A stretch of 64,000 bases of DNA from Prochlorococcus marinus (GCF_001180265.1 NZ_CVSW01000073.1:1-64000); one strand, 5' to 3'. Counted from the stretch's first letter, positions 42,910 through 51,603 are shown. Program-made: numbers and translations. Notes: generated by a model not told the origin, from the sequence alone.

Positions 42910-42969
42910 ATGGCAACACTTCCCAAATGCGAGATTAATCAAATAGGTTTGTATGAGTTAATTATTTAA
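42910..42969 (+). CDS. possible leader peptide (19 aa)
   Basis: MATLPKCEINQIGLYELII ends at a TAA one base before the ATG of the next gene. The position suggests a leader or translational coupler for the 78-aa membrane protein. No strong ribosome site and too short for a composition test. Confidence 0.25.
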   Translation: MATLPKCEINQIGLYELII

Positions 42970-42970
42970 A

Positions 42971-43207
42971 ATGACAGAAGAAAAAAAGGATTCAAAAACA
43001 TGTTCTGGAAAGAAAAACATTATGTTTGCCTATGGTTTTATACAACTTGGTTCTAGTTTCGTATCGGCAATAGCTTTAGCTGCAATAGCTTTTGGATTCT
43101 GTTCAGTAAAAAAGGAATCTAAACTTTTTAATAAATGTGTTGCAGAAATAATTGAAGACGGTGGCACCAATTCTGAGGCCGTAAGGTATTGCAATGGGGG
43201 CAATTAA
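42971..43207 (+). CDS. hypothetical membrane protein with four cysteines (78 aa)
   Basis: Polar, basic N-terminus (MTEEKKDSKTCSGKKN), one long helix near 20-43 (YGFIQLGSSFVSAIALAAIA), then a soluble tail with Cys residues (FNKCVAEIIEDGGTNSEAV, RYCNGGN). Not recognised. 21 bases before the next gene on the same strand. Confidence 0.65.
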   Translation: MTEEKKDSKTCSGKKNIMFAYGFIQLGSSFVSAIALAAIAFGFCSVKKESKLFNKCVAEIIEDGGTNSEAVRYCNGGN

Positions 43208-43228
43208 AACTCCTCTCAGATTAATGAA

Positions 43229-43471
43229 ATGGATTCAACTTGTGATTTGATTATTGATTCTTTAAACGAAGAGCCAATTGGAGAAACTGATCATTTTATT
43301 TGGTTCATAACAGATATTGGCATTGTTGCCCTATTCAAAAGAGAGGAAAACTTTGATACTTATAGTTCGAATGTCGAAATTGAGGCAAATAAAATTGCTT
43401 TAGATATAACTAAAGAAGAAAAAGAGTACCTCAAAATAAAAGAGAGACAGCTTTTTTTGTTTTATTCATAA
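43229..43471 (+). CDS. hypothetical acidic soluble protein (80 aa)
   Basis: Starts MDSTCDLIIDSLNEEPIGET, with HFIWFITDIGIVALFKREEN in the middle, then an acidic helix (ALDITKEEKEYLKIKERQ). Probably a compact alpha/beta fold. Unrecognised; likely in a unit with the preceding membrane protein. Confidence 0.6.
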   Translation: MDSTCDLIIDSLNEEPIGETDHFIWFITDIGIVALFKREENFDTYSSNVEIEANKIALDITKEEKEYLKIKERQLFLFYS

Positions 43472-43491
43472 TCTAGGATTTAGTTCTTAAT

Positions 43492-43686
43492 TTAGTAAGA
43501 TGGCTCAAGGTTAAAGGCCGGCTCCATAATATTGTTTTCGCTAATTAGTTCGTAGGTGAGCTCTTTATTTAGTGCATTTATATAAGACGTATAAAGTTTT
43601 CCCCAAACAAATTCAAATTCATCTTTACTTAAATTCTTGAAAAGAATTTCTCCTTTGAAGTAAATGTGATAAGAATCATTCATCAT
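43492..43686 (-). CDS. hypothetical soluble protein (64 aa)
   Basis: MMNDSYHIYFKGEILFKNLS, then DEFEFVWGKLYTSYINALNK and a Pro-containing tail. The pattern YHIYFKGEILFKNLSKDEF looks like a small beta-beta-alpha domain. Start ATG 43686 or the adjacent ATG 43683. Function unknown. Confidence 0.62.
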   Translation of the reverse strand: MMNDSYHIYFKGEILFKNLSKDEFEFVWGKLYTSYINALNKELTYELISENNIMEPAFNLEPSY

Positions 43687-43779
43687 GGAAAATTAATCTT
43701 ATCCTTTTTAACGCAGTGAAATATGTATGTAGTATTAGGTGCTACTAAAAAGAAATTTATATTTGGAAGTCAAATACTT

Positions 43780-44091
43780 TTAAACTATACGTGTATTCAT
43801 TTTTTGTTTTTTGAATAATCCGACTGTCTCATCAAGATCCATACACGGCTGAATACTTATATCCATTAACCTTCTCCAGGGATGCCATTGCTTCCAAATT
43901 GTCTCAAGAGAATCTGCACTCACTACAGAATGTCCAATCCCATTTTGAACCATAAAAATCCAAGAATGAACCTCATAGTTTTCAGGTCTGTTTTGGGGAC
44001 CACCTGATTCGTACCAATTAATTAGCATTTCTGCCCCTTCTTCTTGATCCTCGCCATCAGTAAATTCGTAGGAAATCAAATACCTTTGCAT
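43780..44091 (-). CDS. DUF3303-like protein (103 aa)
   Basis: MQRYLISYEFTDGEDQEEGA, a GGPQNRPENYEVHSWIFMVQ segment, then SLETIWKQWHPWRRLMDISI. The W-I-F...L...W..W...DI-P plan resembles DUF3303, small ferredoxin-like-fold proteins of cyanobacteria; matched by eye only. Cytoplasmic, function unknown. Confidence 0.6.
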   Translation of the reverse strand: MQRYLISYEFTDGEDQEEGAEMLINWYESGGPQNRPENYEVHSWIFMVQNGIGHSVVSADSLETIWKQWHPWRRLMDISIQPCMDLDETVGLFKKQKMNTRIV

Positions 44092-44362
44092 ATAGATTAT
44101 TATTAAAATCTCTAAACTATTTTAACTCTAGATTTAGATATTGCCTCCCAATTTAATTAATGCTATCAAGTTTATAGAAGTGATTTTTTTAAATGACCGA
44201 AAGATTTTGGAAAATTAAAAAGAATATTTTGACTAATTTATCTTTTATAAATAAGACAATCTTGAAGTATTTTCAAAACCATGATCTGTTCGTATAGCTC
44301 CAGTTAACAGATAAAATTTGATACTTTTTAAAATACCTTAAATTAGTTACCATATTTGTACT

Positions 44363-44758
44363 GTGTTGATACCAATGATAAATAAAAAGGATAGTAGTGA
44401 TCCAATTGATAATTTAGAGTATGAAAAAGTTCTAGAAGAAGAAATAATTAATTCGTACGAAAGTAAATTTCAAAAAGATACTGAAGAAGATAGTAAGAAG
44501 ATTAAATTTTACAGACTTAAAAGAACTCCATTAGAAATATTAAATAGGTCATTTTTCTTTTTCTTTATTGGAAGTTTTCTTTTCTCTTTGTTTTTAGCTT
44601 ATTCAGAAAGTAAGTTATGGTTCATTCTTTATGTAATAAGTGCATTGTCATGTGTTTTTTATACTCCTAATAGAAAAGCACTTAAAGAATTAATAGCAGC
44701 TTGGCCAAATATAGAGGATCTCATAAAAGGGAGGAGTTTGTGGAGAAAAGGCAAGTAA
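44363..44758 (+). CDS. two-TM hypothetical protein (131 aa)
   Basis: Acidic N-terminal ~55 residues (NLEYEKVLEEEIINSYESKF), then a tight helical hairpin in the membrane (FFFFFIGSFLFSLFLAYSES and LWFILYVISALSCVFYTP), then KALKELIAAWPNIEDLIKG. An in-frame ATG at residue 5 is an alternative to the start TTG/ATG region. Seven bases before another membrane gene. Confidence 0.65.
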   Translation: MLIPMINKKDSSDPIDNLEYEKVLEEEIINSYESKFQKDTEEDSKKIKFYRLKRTPLEILNRSFFFFFIGSFLFSLFLAYSESKLWFILYVISALSCVFYTPNRKALKELIAAWPNIEDLIKGRSLWRKGK

Positions 44759-44765
44759 ATAGATT

Positions 44766-44993
44766 ATGAAACCTCTAAATTCATTTAAAAAGTGGTTGTT
44801 AAATATTCTTGTGCCATACATAGAAGGCACCAACAAGAAAAAAGAGGATAAAAAAATGAGTTTAATAAAGGTTGGAATTATTGTTGAAATATTTTTGTTT
44901 GTTGGATTTTTTTTATGGGTTAGGAAACTAAATAGAAAACAATCCAGGCAACCATCTCTATCAAAAAAAACAATAAAAAATCTCAAATTTTAG
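44766..44993 (+). CDS. basic single-TM protein (75 aa)
   Basis: Basic N-terminus (GTNKKKEDKKMS), one helix near 35-51 (VGIIVEIFLFVGFFLWV) and a very basic tail (RKLNRKQSRQPSLSKKT). It follows the 131-aa membrane protein closely and is probably co-transcribed. Unrecognised. Confidence 0.6.
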   Translation: MKPLNSFKKWLLNILVPYIEGTNKKKEDKKMSLIKVGIIVEIFLFVGFFLWVRKLNRKQSRQPSLSKKTIKNLKF

Positions 44994-45075
44994 AATTTTG
45001 ATCACAAAATAAGGAATCTTTATAAAGACATCAAATTTATGGGAAAATTCTTTACTTTTTTCTCTCACTTTGTAT

Positions 45076-45468
45076 ATGAAATCGGTTAGAACATCTACAT
45101 CGTTCTTAAAAAATATGGTTTCTTCCATCCAAGGTCTTGCTCCAATAACTAATCCATTAAATAGTGTCTTAGTAGAAAAGAAACTAATAAATGTTGATCA
45201 AAAGTTTATTCAACTTGTTTCTCTAGCAGAAGGTTTACCTCGTACAGAAGTTATTGAAAGTGGTAGAAATTATTGGAGGGGTGTTTGTAGAAGCTTAATT
45301 TTTAGATTTCCAGATGACCTCGAAATTTTAAAGCTTGATGTGAGAAGTTATGTAGATAGATCTAAAGGAATTATTCAGATAAGATCTGCAGCAAGATTAG
45401 GGCAATCAGATTTAGGTGTAAATCTAAGAAGAGTGGAATACTTGTTTAATCAATTAGAGAAATTTTAA
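45076..45468 (+). CDS. DUF1499-like protein
   Basis: About 130 residues. The C-terminal block IIQIRSAARLGQSDLGVNLRRVEYL matches the end of DUF1499 proteins in spirit (RSASR.G.SDLGVN..R), and FPDDLEILKLD resembles the core. The N-terminal half (SSIQGLAPITNPLNSVLVEK) is divergent. ATG 45076 is preferred over the TTG two codons earlier. Function unknown. Confidence 0.7.
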   Translation: MKSVRTSTSFLKNMVSSIQGLAPITNPLNSVLVEKKLINVDQKFIQLVSLAEGLPRTEVIESGRNYWRGVCRSLIFRFPDDLEILKLDVRSYVDRSKGIIQIRSAARLGQSDLGVNLRRVEYLFNQLEKF

Positions 45469-45545
45469 TTAATCTATTTTTTATAAATTTAAGGTTCTTT
45501 TTACCAAATAGTTGTGCTTTAATTCATAAGAATATTTGAATTGCC

Positions 45546-45677
45546 ATGGTGAAGATAATTTTAGTTGGGATTATAGTCGCGCTTGTATATTCTCAACCTG
45601 ACCTCCGTCTTACAGTCGCTGATTGGTTAAAAGCAGCGTCTGATTTTCTTATAGAATCAGTACAAGTAAAACCATAA
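45546..45677 (+). CDS. small membrane protein (43 aa)
   Basis: Begins MVKIILVGIIVALVYSQPDL and continues RLTVADWLKAASDFLIESVQ. A membrane or signal helix followed by an amphipathic helix. Its composition (Ala, Trp, Arg) is less AT-driven than chance ORFs here, supporting it as real. Confidence 0.6.
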   Translation: MVKIILVGIIVALVYSQPDLRLTVADWLKAASDFLIESVQVKP

Positions 45678-45860
45678 ATTAATTTTTAATCAAGCATTAA
45701 ATAAGACCTGAGACAGTAATCATTTGTTTAATGCATACAGCTACGAAAATAAATATTATTAATCTGCTTAATATGTATTTCACTTAATCAAATAAATAGT
45801 TTTAGGAACATAATAGAAAATTTTTTTGAAATTTTTGAATAGTTAACGATAATAAGGGAT

Positions 45861-46916
45861 ATGAAGCTTAGATTATTTGAGTTCTATTTTATTAAAGACT
45901 ATTTAAGGCCTTGGTTTGGTCTTATTTATTCTTTATTCTTTCTGTTTTTTTTAGGTGCAATTGGCTATCGAATAACAGAGGGCTGGGAATGGAGTGATTG
46001 CTTATGGATGGTTCTGATCACAATAACCACTATTGGTTTTGGAGAAGTTCAACCTTTAAGTCCTGAAGGCAGGATCGTAACTGTTTTAGTAATCGTAGGC
46101 GGATTGATCTTTATTCAATTTACCTTTCAAAAAGCTGTTAGATTATTCGAATCCGGCTATTTTCAAAGAGTAAACGAATTACGTTTTAAAAGACTTCTTA
46201 GAAAAATGGAAAATCATGTAATTTTGTGCGGATATGGGAGGGTTGGTCAGGAAATATCTAACCAAATAAAAACGCAAAATATTCCAATTATTGTTGTTGA
46301 GAGTGATGAAGATAGAAAAAAGATTGCTGAAGAAAATGGTTTAGAAGTGCTTTGTGCTGATGCGACTCTTGATGAGACTTTAAAACTGGCAGGGTTAGAA
46401 AAATGTAAGAGTTTGGTTGTTACTTTGCCTAATGACGCTGCAAATTTATATGTGGTTTTAAGTGCTAAGGGGATAAGAAGTTCTATAAGAGTAATAGCAA
46501 GAGCGGGAACTGAAGAAGCAGCAAGTAAGTTGAGATTAGCCGGGGCAAGTATAGTTGTAAGCCCTTATATAGCTGCAGGTAGAGCAATGGCCTCAATGGC
46601 TTTAAGACCAATAGCCATTGATTTTCTAGATCTTTTAGCAGGAAGTGAATGTGAAATTGAAGAATTTGAATTAAGTAATGATATTAGTCTTTTTGAAACT
46701 TCGGAGAAAAGATCACTTTCTGAACTTGGAATAGGCAAAAAGAGTGGTGCAAAAATATTAGCCATTAAAGAAAATGAAAAGTTGTTCACTAATCCTGGAG
46801 GTAATTTCATACTTCAACCAGGTCAGGTATTAATAGCCTTTGGTAGTAAAGAACAGCTAAATATTTTGAACGGATTATTAGGAAATCTTGTCGTAGCAGT
46901 AGAACTATTAAAGTAG
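45861..46916 (+). CDS. ion channel with RCK (TrkA) domain, potassium-channel type
   Basis: 351 residues. Two membrane helices flank a pore loop whose selectivity filter reads TITTIGFGE near residues 54-62 (canonical TVGYGD). Then comes a cytoplasmic RCK domain with the NAD-binding motif ILCGYGRVGQEIS near 115-127, and a TrkA-C part (ILQPGQVLIAFGSKEQL). Probably a ligand-gated potassium channel for osmotic or pH balance. The filter variation might shift selectivity. Not in an operon with transporters. Confidence 0.87.
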   Translation: MKLRLFEFYFIKDYLRPWFGLIYSLFFLFFLGAIGYRITEGWEWSDCLWMVLITITTIGFGEVQPLSPEGRIVTVLVIVGGLIFIQFTFQKAVRLFESGYFQRVNELRFKRLLRKMENHVILCGYGRVGQEISNQIKTQNIPIIVVESDEDRKKIAEENGLEVLCADATLDETLKLAGLEKCKSLVVTLPNDAANLYVVLSAKGIRSSIRVIARAGTEEAASKLRLAGASIVVSPYIAAGRAMASMALRPIAIDFLDLLAGSECEIEEFELSNDISLFETSEKRSLSELGIGKKSGAKILAIKENEKLFTNPGGNFILQPGQVLIAFGSKEQLNILNGLLGNLVVAVELLK

Positions 46917-46970
46917 TTAGATTGAGATTCAGAATTAATTGCTAAATTGATAGTGGGTGGAATAAATCAA

Positions 46971-47324
46971 ATGAAAATATTTAAATTTCTATTTGTAATT
47001 CCTGTAATAACTTTAATAATTATTCTTCAAACCTCTTTGCAAAATAGATATCTTATGGCTTCGGACATTAGAGATGGAGAAACAATTTTTAGAAATGTTT
47101 GTGCTGGCTGCCATGTAAGAGGTGGATCAATCGTTCTTAAAGGTTCTAAATCATTAAAACTTTCCGACCTTGATAAAAGAGGAATAGCAGATGTAAATTC
47201 AATAACAATAATTGCGAATGAAGGGATTGGTTTTATGAAAGGTTATAAAAATAAATTGAATGATGGAGAAGATAAGGTTCTTGCACAATGGATTATTCAA
47301 AATGCAGAAAAGGGTTGGAAGTAA
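46971..47324 (+). CDS. cytochrome c6-like protein
   Basis: Signal peptide (FKFLFVIPVITLIIILQTSL) then a small class I cytochrome c: heme motif CAGCH near residue 45 and the distal ligand Met in GIGFMKGY near 85. Ends AQWIIQNAEKGWK, like c6. It would carry electrons in the lumen. ATG 46971 is chosen because the signal peptide begins there; an upstream GTG frame adds eight residues. It abuts the next gene (TAA/ATG). It may be canonical petJ or one of the c6-like paralogs. Confidence 0.85.
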   Translation: MKIFKFLFVIPVITLIIILQTSLQNRYLMASDIRDGETIFRNVCAGCHVRGGSIVLKGSKSLKLSDLDKRGIADVNSITIIANEGIGFMKGYKNKLNDGEDKVLAQWIIQNAEKGWK

Positions 47325-47693
47325 ATGAAAAGAATACTTCTTGCATCGTTTTTATTTCTATTAGCTGAATATTCTTTTGCTGAGGAATTAATTAATTACA
47401 CAATTACATCTGATTCTCAAACAAATACTTTAGAAGGTGATTTAGAGGCCAAGGGAAATGTAGTTATTAAGAGTAGTAATGGAAATTTTGAGGCTTATTC
47501 GGACAAGCTTTCTTATGATAAGGATGGAAAATTTCTAAAACTTACAGGAAATGTATCTGTAAAAAACTTAGAATCTGAAGGAATATCAATTGAAGAAACA
47601 TCTGGAGATGAGCTGACCATATTTACTGATAAAGGACTTTTTGAATTCAAATCTCAAAATAAAAACAGAGTAACAACAAAAATTAAATTCTAA
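47325..47693 (+). CDS. LptA/OstA-like periplasmic protein
   Basis: 122 residues: signal peptide (ILLASFLFLLAEYSFA), then the repeated beta pattern of the OstA/LptA superfamily: LEGDLEAKGNVVIKSSNGNF, AYSDKLSYDKDGKFLKLTGN, VSVKN. In LptA these strands bridge the periplasm for lipopolysaccharide transport. Shorter than E. coli LptA. It directly follows the c6-like gene. Confidence 0.72.
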   Translation: MKRILLASFLFLLAEYSFAEELINYTITSDSQTNTLEGDLEAKGNVVIKSSNGNFEAYSDKLSYDKDGKFLKLTGNVSVKNLESEGISIEETSGDELTIFTDKGLFEFKSQNKNRVTTKIKF

Positions 47694-47771
47694 ATAAAGA
47701 GTCAATATTTAATTGAAATTTAAATTGCTAGCTGAGCTATTAAAATTGATATATCAAGAATTATTGATTAT

Positions 47772-47812
47772 ATCAAAATATTTTGATGTATTTCTTAATC
47801 TTTGCTTTTGGC
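47772..47812 (+). promoter_or_regulatory. pstS control region: ATCAAAA palindrome and Pho-box-like repeats
   Basis: ATCAAAATATTTTGAT (47772-47787) is a perfect 16-bp palindrome close to the sites at 51114 and 51530. Immediately after come CTTAATCT (47794-47801) and CTTTTGGC (47805-47812), 11 bases apart, resembling the 8+3 periodic Pho box of cyanobacteria (CTTAACCT repeats) but degenerate. pstS starts 47 bases downstream. Confidence 0.5.
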
Positions 47813-47859
47813 TTTATGTTTGATGCTATAAATGAATTGTCTTCAACCATAACGATGTC

Positions 47860-48831
47860 ATGAGCATTTTTAAGAAAGCTCTCATTATTTCTTCTGCTAT
47901 CTCATTAGTTTTCTCTCCAGCAGCGATTGCTTCAAAAAGATTGAGCGGAGCTGGTGCTTCATTTCCCTCAAAAATTTATACCAGGTGGTTTTTTGACTTA
48001 GCTAAATCTGGAGGCCCAAGAGTTAATTATCAAGCAGTTGGTTCTGGGTCTGGCAGAAAGGCCTTTATAGATGAAACTGTAAATTTTGGTGCATCAGATG
48101 ATCCTATGAAAGATTCTGATATAGAGAAAGTTACAAGAGGGCTTGTTCAAATACCTATGGTAGGAGGCACAATTGCATTCGGATATAACTATAACTGCGA
48201 CTTGAAACTAACACAAGAACAAGCTGTTCAAGTTGCATTGGGAATGATAAAAAATTGGAAGGAATTAGGATGCAAGTCAGGTAAATTAACTTGGGCTCAT
48301 CGTTCTGATGGCTCAGGTACTACTAAAGCTTTTACAAATTCTATGGAGGCTTTTTCTAAAACTTGGAACCTTGGTACTGGTAAATCTGTTAAATGGCCTG
48401 CAGGAGTAGGAGCTAAAGGCAATTCTGGTGTGGCTGGTGTTATACAAAATACTCCAGGTGCAATTGGTTATGTAAACCAGTCATATATTAAAGGTAATGT
48501 TAAGGCTGCTGCACTTCAAAATCTTTCTGGTGAATTCGTTACTCCCAATACTGAGTCAGGAGCAATAGCTTTAAATGGAATAAATCTTGATGAAAACTTG
48601 GCTGGTAAAAATCCGAATCCTACTGCTAAAGGAGCTTATCCAATAGCAACCTTGACTTGGATACTCGCTTATGAAAAAGGTAACGGCAGGAATACTAAGG
48701 CAATTCAAGATACGTTCTATAAATTGCTAAGTGATGAATACCAATCAAAAGCTCCTGCTTTAGGCTTCGTTCCTTTAAAAGGGGAAATTCTAAAAAAATC
48801 AATCGATGCTGTTGGAAGAATAGGAAGGTAA
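47860..48831 (+). CDS. pstS: phosphate-binding protein PstS
   Basis: 323 residues with a signal peptide (ALIISSAISLVFSPAAIASK). Phosphate-pocket motifs follow: LSGAGASFPSKIYTRWF, AVGSGSGRKAF, FGASDDPMKDSD and RSDGSGTTKAFT. It binds phosphate (and can bind arsenate) in the periplasm for import through PstCAB, encoded 2.8 kb downstream. Ends by overlapping the converging arsJ gene by 33 bases. Normally induced by phosphate starvation. Confidence 0.94.
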   Translation: MSIFKKALIISSAISLVFSPAAIASKRLSGAGASFPSKIYTRWFFDLAKSGGPRVNYQAVGSGSGRKAFIDETVNFGASDDPMKDSDIEKVTRGLVQIPMVGGTIAFGYNYNCDLKLTQEQAVQVALGMIKNWKELGCKSGKLTWAHRSDGSGTTKAFTNSMEAFSKTWNLGTGKSVKWPAGVGAKGNSGVAGVIQNTPGAIGYVNQSYIKGNVKAAALQNLSGEFVTPNTESGAIALNGINLDENLAGKNPNPTAKGAYPIATLTWILAYEKGNGRNTKAIQDTFYKLLSDEYQSKAPALGFVPLKGEILKKSIDAVGRIGR

Positions 48832-50055
48832 TTTAGAACTAGTAAGCCATGCAATAAAAATCAAGGCAGTTGAAGCATATAAACAATATTGAAGACCAAG
48901 AGTGGCATTTCTGCCTAGCATAAATAATAAGCCAGATAGTAAGGTTCCTAACAATCTTCCAGCTGCATTAGCCATATAGTAATAACCAACATTTAAACTT
49001 ACTTTTTCATTATCTGAATAAGCCAAAATTAAGTACGAATGAGTAGAAGAATTCATTGCAAAAATAAAGCCAAATATTATTAATCCAATTACAATTACAG
49101 GTCCTAATGATTTATCACCGTTTAAAGCTAAAGCAATAAATAATGGAATAACTGTCAAGATAAATCCCCAAAATTGGACGGTTGTTTTTGTTGGGCTAGT
49201 TTTTTTTCTCCATACTTTTCTAAGTAATGGAGCTAATACTTGAAAAAATCCGTAGATTATTATCCACCCACCCAAGAAAAGACCAATTTTTAAATAATCC
49301 CATCCAAAAGAAATATCTAAAAACACAGGAAGTGCAACTACAAACCAGACATCTCTTGCTCCAAATAAGAAAAATCTAGCGCTTGAGAGAATATTTATAC
49401 CTTGAGACTTGGAAAAAAGGTCTTTAAAAACAGGTTTTCTTTTCATTTTCCCTGAATCTTTAGGAAGACACAAAGTTAAAAAGAATGCGAGACACAGACC
49501 TAAACCCATTATTTCAACAGCATTATTAAAGCCTAATATCTTATATAAAAGTCCACCTAAGAAGAAACCAACCCCCTTAAGCGCATTTTTAGATCCTGTT
49601 AAAATTGAAACCCACTTAAATAATTGTTTTTGACTATTTTGATTATTTTCTTCTGAACTGGTAACTATTGATTTAACTGCACTTTTTGCACTCATTTTAT
49701 TTAGATCTTTTGCTACCCCGCTGAGCGCTTGAGCCAACATTACGTATGCGACGCTAAAGATTACTGGCCAATTATCTTTGACAGGAATCAACATGAAAAG
49801 AGCAATAATTTGCAGAATTGTTCCTATCCATAAAGTAAGCCTTAAACCATATCTTGCTCCTATCCAGCCACCATAAAGGTTTGTAATTATTCCAAAAAAC
49901 TCATAGAAAAGAAAAAGTAAAGCAATTTGCAGGGTTGAATAACCTAGTTCATGAAAGTGGCCAACAACTAATATTCTTAATGCCCCATCAGTAAGCGTAA
50001 ATGCCCAATAGTTCGCTGTGACGACACTATATTGTTGAAGACTAGATAATTTCAT
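48799..50055 (-). CDS. arsJ: ArsJ-type MFS organoarsenical exporter
   Basis: 418 residues, about 11-12 membrane helices, major facilitator family. ArsJ proteins export 1-arseno-3-phosphoglycerate made by a partner GAPDH, which gives arsenate resistance. The assignment rests on the adjacent gap gene (5 bases upstream, same strand), the neighbouring arsR and the pst cluster, plus ArsJ-like segments FYEFFGIITNLYGGWIGARYG and DLNKMSAKSAVKSIV. The C-terminal end overlaps pstS by 33 bases, a tail-to-tail arrangement. Confidence 0.88.
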   Translation of the reverse strand: MKLSSLQQYSVVTANYWAFTLTDGALRILVVGHFHELGYSTLQIALLFLFYEFFGIITNLYGGWIGARYGLRLTLWIGTILQIIALFMLIPVKDNWPVIFSVAYVMLAQALSGVAKDLNKMSAKSAVKSIVTSSEENNQNSQKQLFKWVSILTGSKNALKGVGFFLGGLLYKILGFNNAVEIMGLGLCLAFFLTLCLPKDSGKMKRKPVFKDLFSKSQGINILSSARFFLFGARDVWFVVALPVFLDISFGWDYLKIGLFLGGWIIIYGFFQVLAPLLRKVWRKKTSPTKTTVQFWGFILTVIPLFIALALNGDKSLGPVIVIGLIIFGFIFAMNSSTHSYLILAYSDNEKVSLNVGYYYMANAAGRLLGTLLSGLLFMLGRNATLGLQYCLYASTALIFIAWLTSSKLPSYSSNSID

Positions 50056-50060
50056 AAAAA

Positions 50061-51089
50061 CTAAAATTTTTTTTCTTTTTCAATTACAAAAGAAGTCAAA
50101 TCTGCAAGTCTGCAACTATATCCCCACTCATTGTCATACCAAGCATAAACCTTTAATAAATTTGAATTCACAACCATCGTTGATAGTCCATCTATTATGC
50201 AACTTCTAGAGTCATTTAAGTAATCTGCAGATACTAAAGGCTTCTCCTCATACCCAAGAATTCCTTTTAAGTATGTTTCTGATGCTTTTTTAAAAGCATT
50301 ATTTACTTGCTTTTCAGTTACTTCATTATTCAATTCAAAAACTGCATCGGTTAAAGAGGCGTTTAAAAGAGGAACCCTTACTGCATGTCCATTTAGTTTG
50401 CCTTTTAGTTCAGGAAAAATTTCGGCAATTGCTTTGGCCGATCCAGTCGTAGTTGGAATTAAGCTTTGTATGCATCCTCTTGCTCTTCTTAAGTCACCTT
50501 TGTATAAATCTACTGGAACTTGCGTATTTGTAACATCATGAATAGTTGTAATAGCTCCATGTTTAATTGAAAAATTTTCATTAACAACTTTTACGATGGG
50601 AGCTAAGCAATTAGTAGTACATGATGCTGCGGTAATTAACTTATGTTTATCAGCTTTATAAAGTGAATGATTAATTCCATAAACAATATTAAGTGCTTGT
50701 TCACTTCCCACAATGCCTTTGACAGGGCAGGCAACAATGACTTTTTTTACTCCAAGAGAATCAAAATATGGATTTAAGTCTTGTGGAGTTTTGTTTTTCC
50801 CCGTGCATTCCAAAATAAGATCAACCGAAGATTTATCCCATGGAACATCAAGATAGTCCTTTTTTGATGTAAAGGAAATTTTTTTTCCTTCAATTATTAT
50901 TTCGTCTTTATTCGAAATAATATTTTTATTCCATCTGCCATGAATAGAATCAAATTCTAATAAGTGAGATGCGGCTAAGGAATCTCCTCCTGTTTCATTT
51001 ATATGAGTTATTTCTATATCTTTCCTTTGCCACAAGATTCTTAAAGCCAGCCTCCCAATTCGCCCAAATCCGTTAATTCCAATTTTCAT
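50061..51089 (-). CDS. gap: glyceraldehyde-3-phosphate dehydrogenase (arsenate-detoxifying partner)
   Basis: 342 residues, NAD-binding [17 protein letters not shown], active-site Cys in [12 protein letters not shown]-like [13 protein letters not shown] near 155 and the catalytic His in [11 protein letters not shown] region. In arsJ-linked systems this enzyme forms 1-arseno-3-phosphoglycerate, which ArsJ exports. It is co-directional with arsJ (5-base gap) and divergent from arsR, with the operator between. It is probably distinct from the Calvin-cycle Gap. Confidence 0.92.
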   Translation of the reverse strand: MKIGINGFGRIGRLALRILWQRKDIEITHINETGGDSLAASHLLEFDSIHGRWNKNIISNKDEIIIEGKKISFTSKKDYLDVPWDKSSVDLILECTGKNKTPQDLNPYFDSLGVKKVIVACPVKGIVGSEQALNIVYGINHSLYKADKHKLITAASCTTNCLAPIVKVVNENFSIKHGAITTIHDVTNTQVPVDLYKGDLRRARGCIQSLIPTTTGSAKAIAEIFPELKGKLNGHAVRVPLLNASLTDAVFELNNEVTEKQVNNAFKKASETYLKGILGYEEKPLVSADYLNDSRSCIIDGLSTMVVNSNLLKVYAWYDNEWGYSCRLADLTSFVIEKEKKF

Positions 51090-51113
51090 GAAACATCTTA
51101 AACCTGACTAATT

Positions 51114-51137
51114 ATATATCAAAAATATTTGATATAT
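51114..51137. promoter_or_regulatory. ArsR operator-like inverted repeat between gap and arsR
   Basis: ATATATCAAA (51114-51123) and TTTGATATAT (51128-51137) form perfect 10-bp arms with a 4-base spacer, between the divergent gap-arsJ and arsR promoters. A further half-site TTTGATAT lies at 51146-51153. ATCAA...TTGAT is typical of ArsR/SmtB-family operators. Confidence 0.7.
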
Positions 51138-51205
51138 CAATAAAGTTTGATATGTGAAATTATATTTTTTTAGGTTAATATTAAAAAATCAATTATCTCT
51201 AGGCC

Positions 51206-51523
51206 TTGTTAGAGCAACTTAAAAAGATTAATAGTGCGCAGTTTGTTGGGATAATGGAATCTCTTTCTGATCCAATTAGAATAAATATTCTTGAATTAAT
51301 GATGAATGGAGAGATATGTGTTTGCGACATAGTAAAAGTTACTGGATTGTCCCAATCGAAAATTTCTTATCATATAAAAATTCTTAAAGATTCAGGCCTG
51401 ATCAGTGACAGACAAGAAGGTAGATGGGTCTATTACAAATTAGATTTAGAAGTATTATCAGATATTCAAAATTGGATGGGTAACTTAATTCAGTCATCCA
51501 AGAATAAGAGGAATTGTAAATAA
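51206..51523 (+). CDS. arsR: ArsR/SmtB-family arsenic-responsive repressor
   Basis: 105 residues with a winged helix: FVGIMESLSDPIRINILELM, recognition helix GLSQSKISYHIKILKDSGL and the wing RQEGRWVYYKL. The trivalent arsenic ligands of classical ArsR are present as CVC in GEICVCDIV near residues 38-40; another Cys lies in the tail (RNCK). Binding of As(III) would release it from operators. Start TTG 51206. It lies between gap-arsJ (divergent) and pstCAB (downstream). Confidence 0.9.
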   Translation: MLEQLKKINSAQFVGIMESLSDPIRINILELMMNGEICVCDIVKVTGLSQSKISYHIKILKDSGLISDRQEGRWVYYKLDLEVLSDIQNWMGNLIQSSKNKRNCK

Positions 51524-51529
51524 TCAAAT

Positions 51530-51545
51530 ATCAAAATTTTTTGAT
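51530..51545. promoter_or_regulatory. third ATCAAAA/TTTTGAT site, before pstC
   Basis: ATCAAAA-TT-TTTTGAT (51530-51545) lies between arsR and pstC, only 6 bases after the arsR stop and about 58 before the pstC start. It closely matches the sites before pstS and arsR. The overlapping TAATCAAATATC word may extend it. Confidence 0.55.
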
Positions 51546-51603
51546 TTTTTTGAAAGTCTTTTTGCTCATTTAGTAGTAGATTTATAGAGATATTCTTTTT
51601 TTA

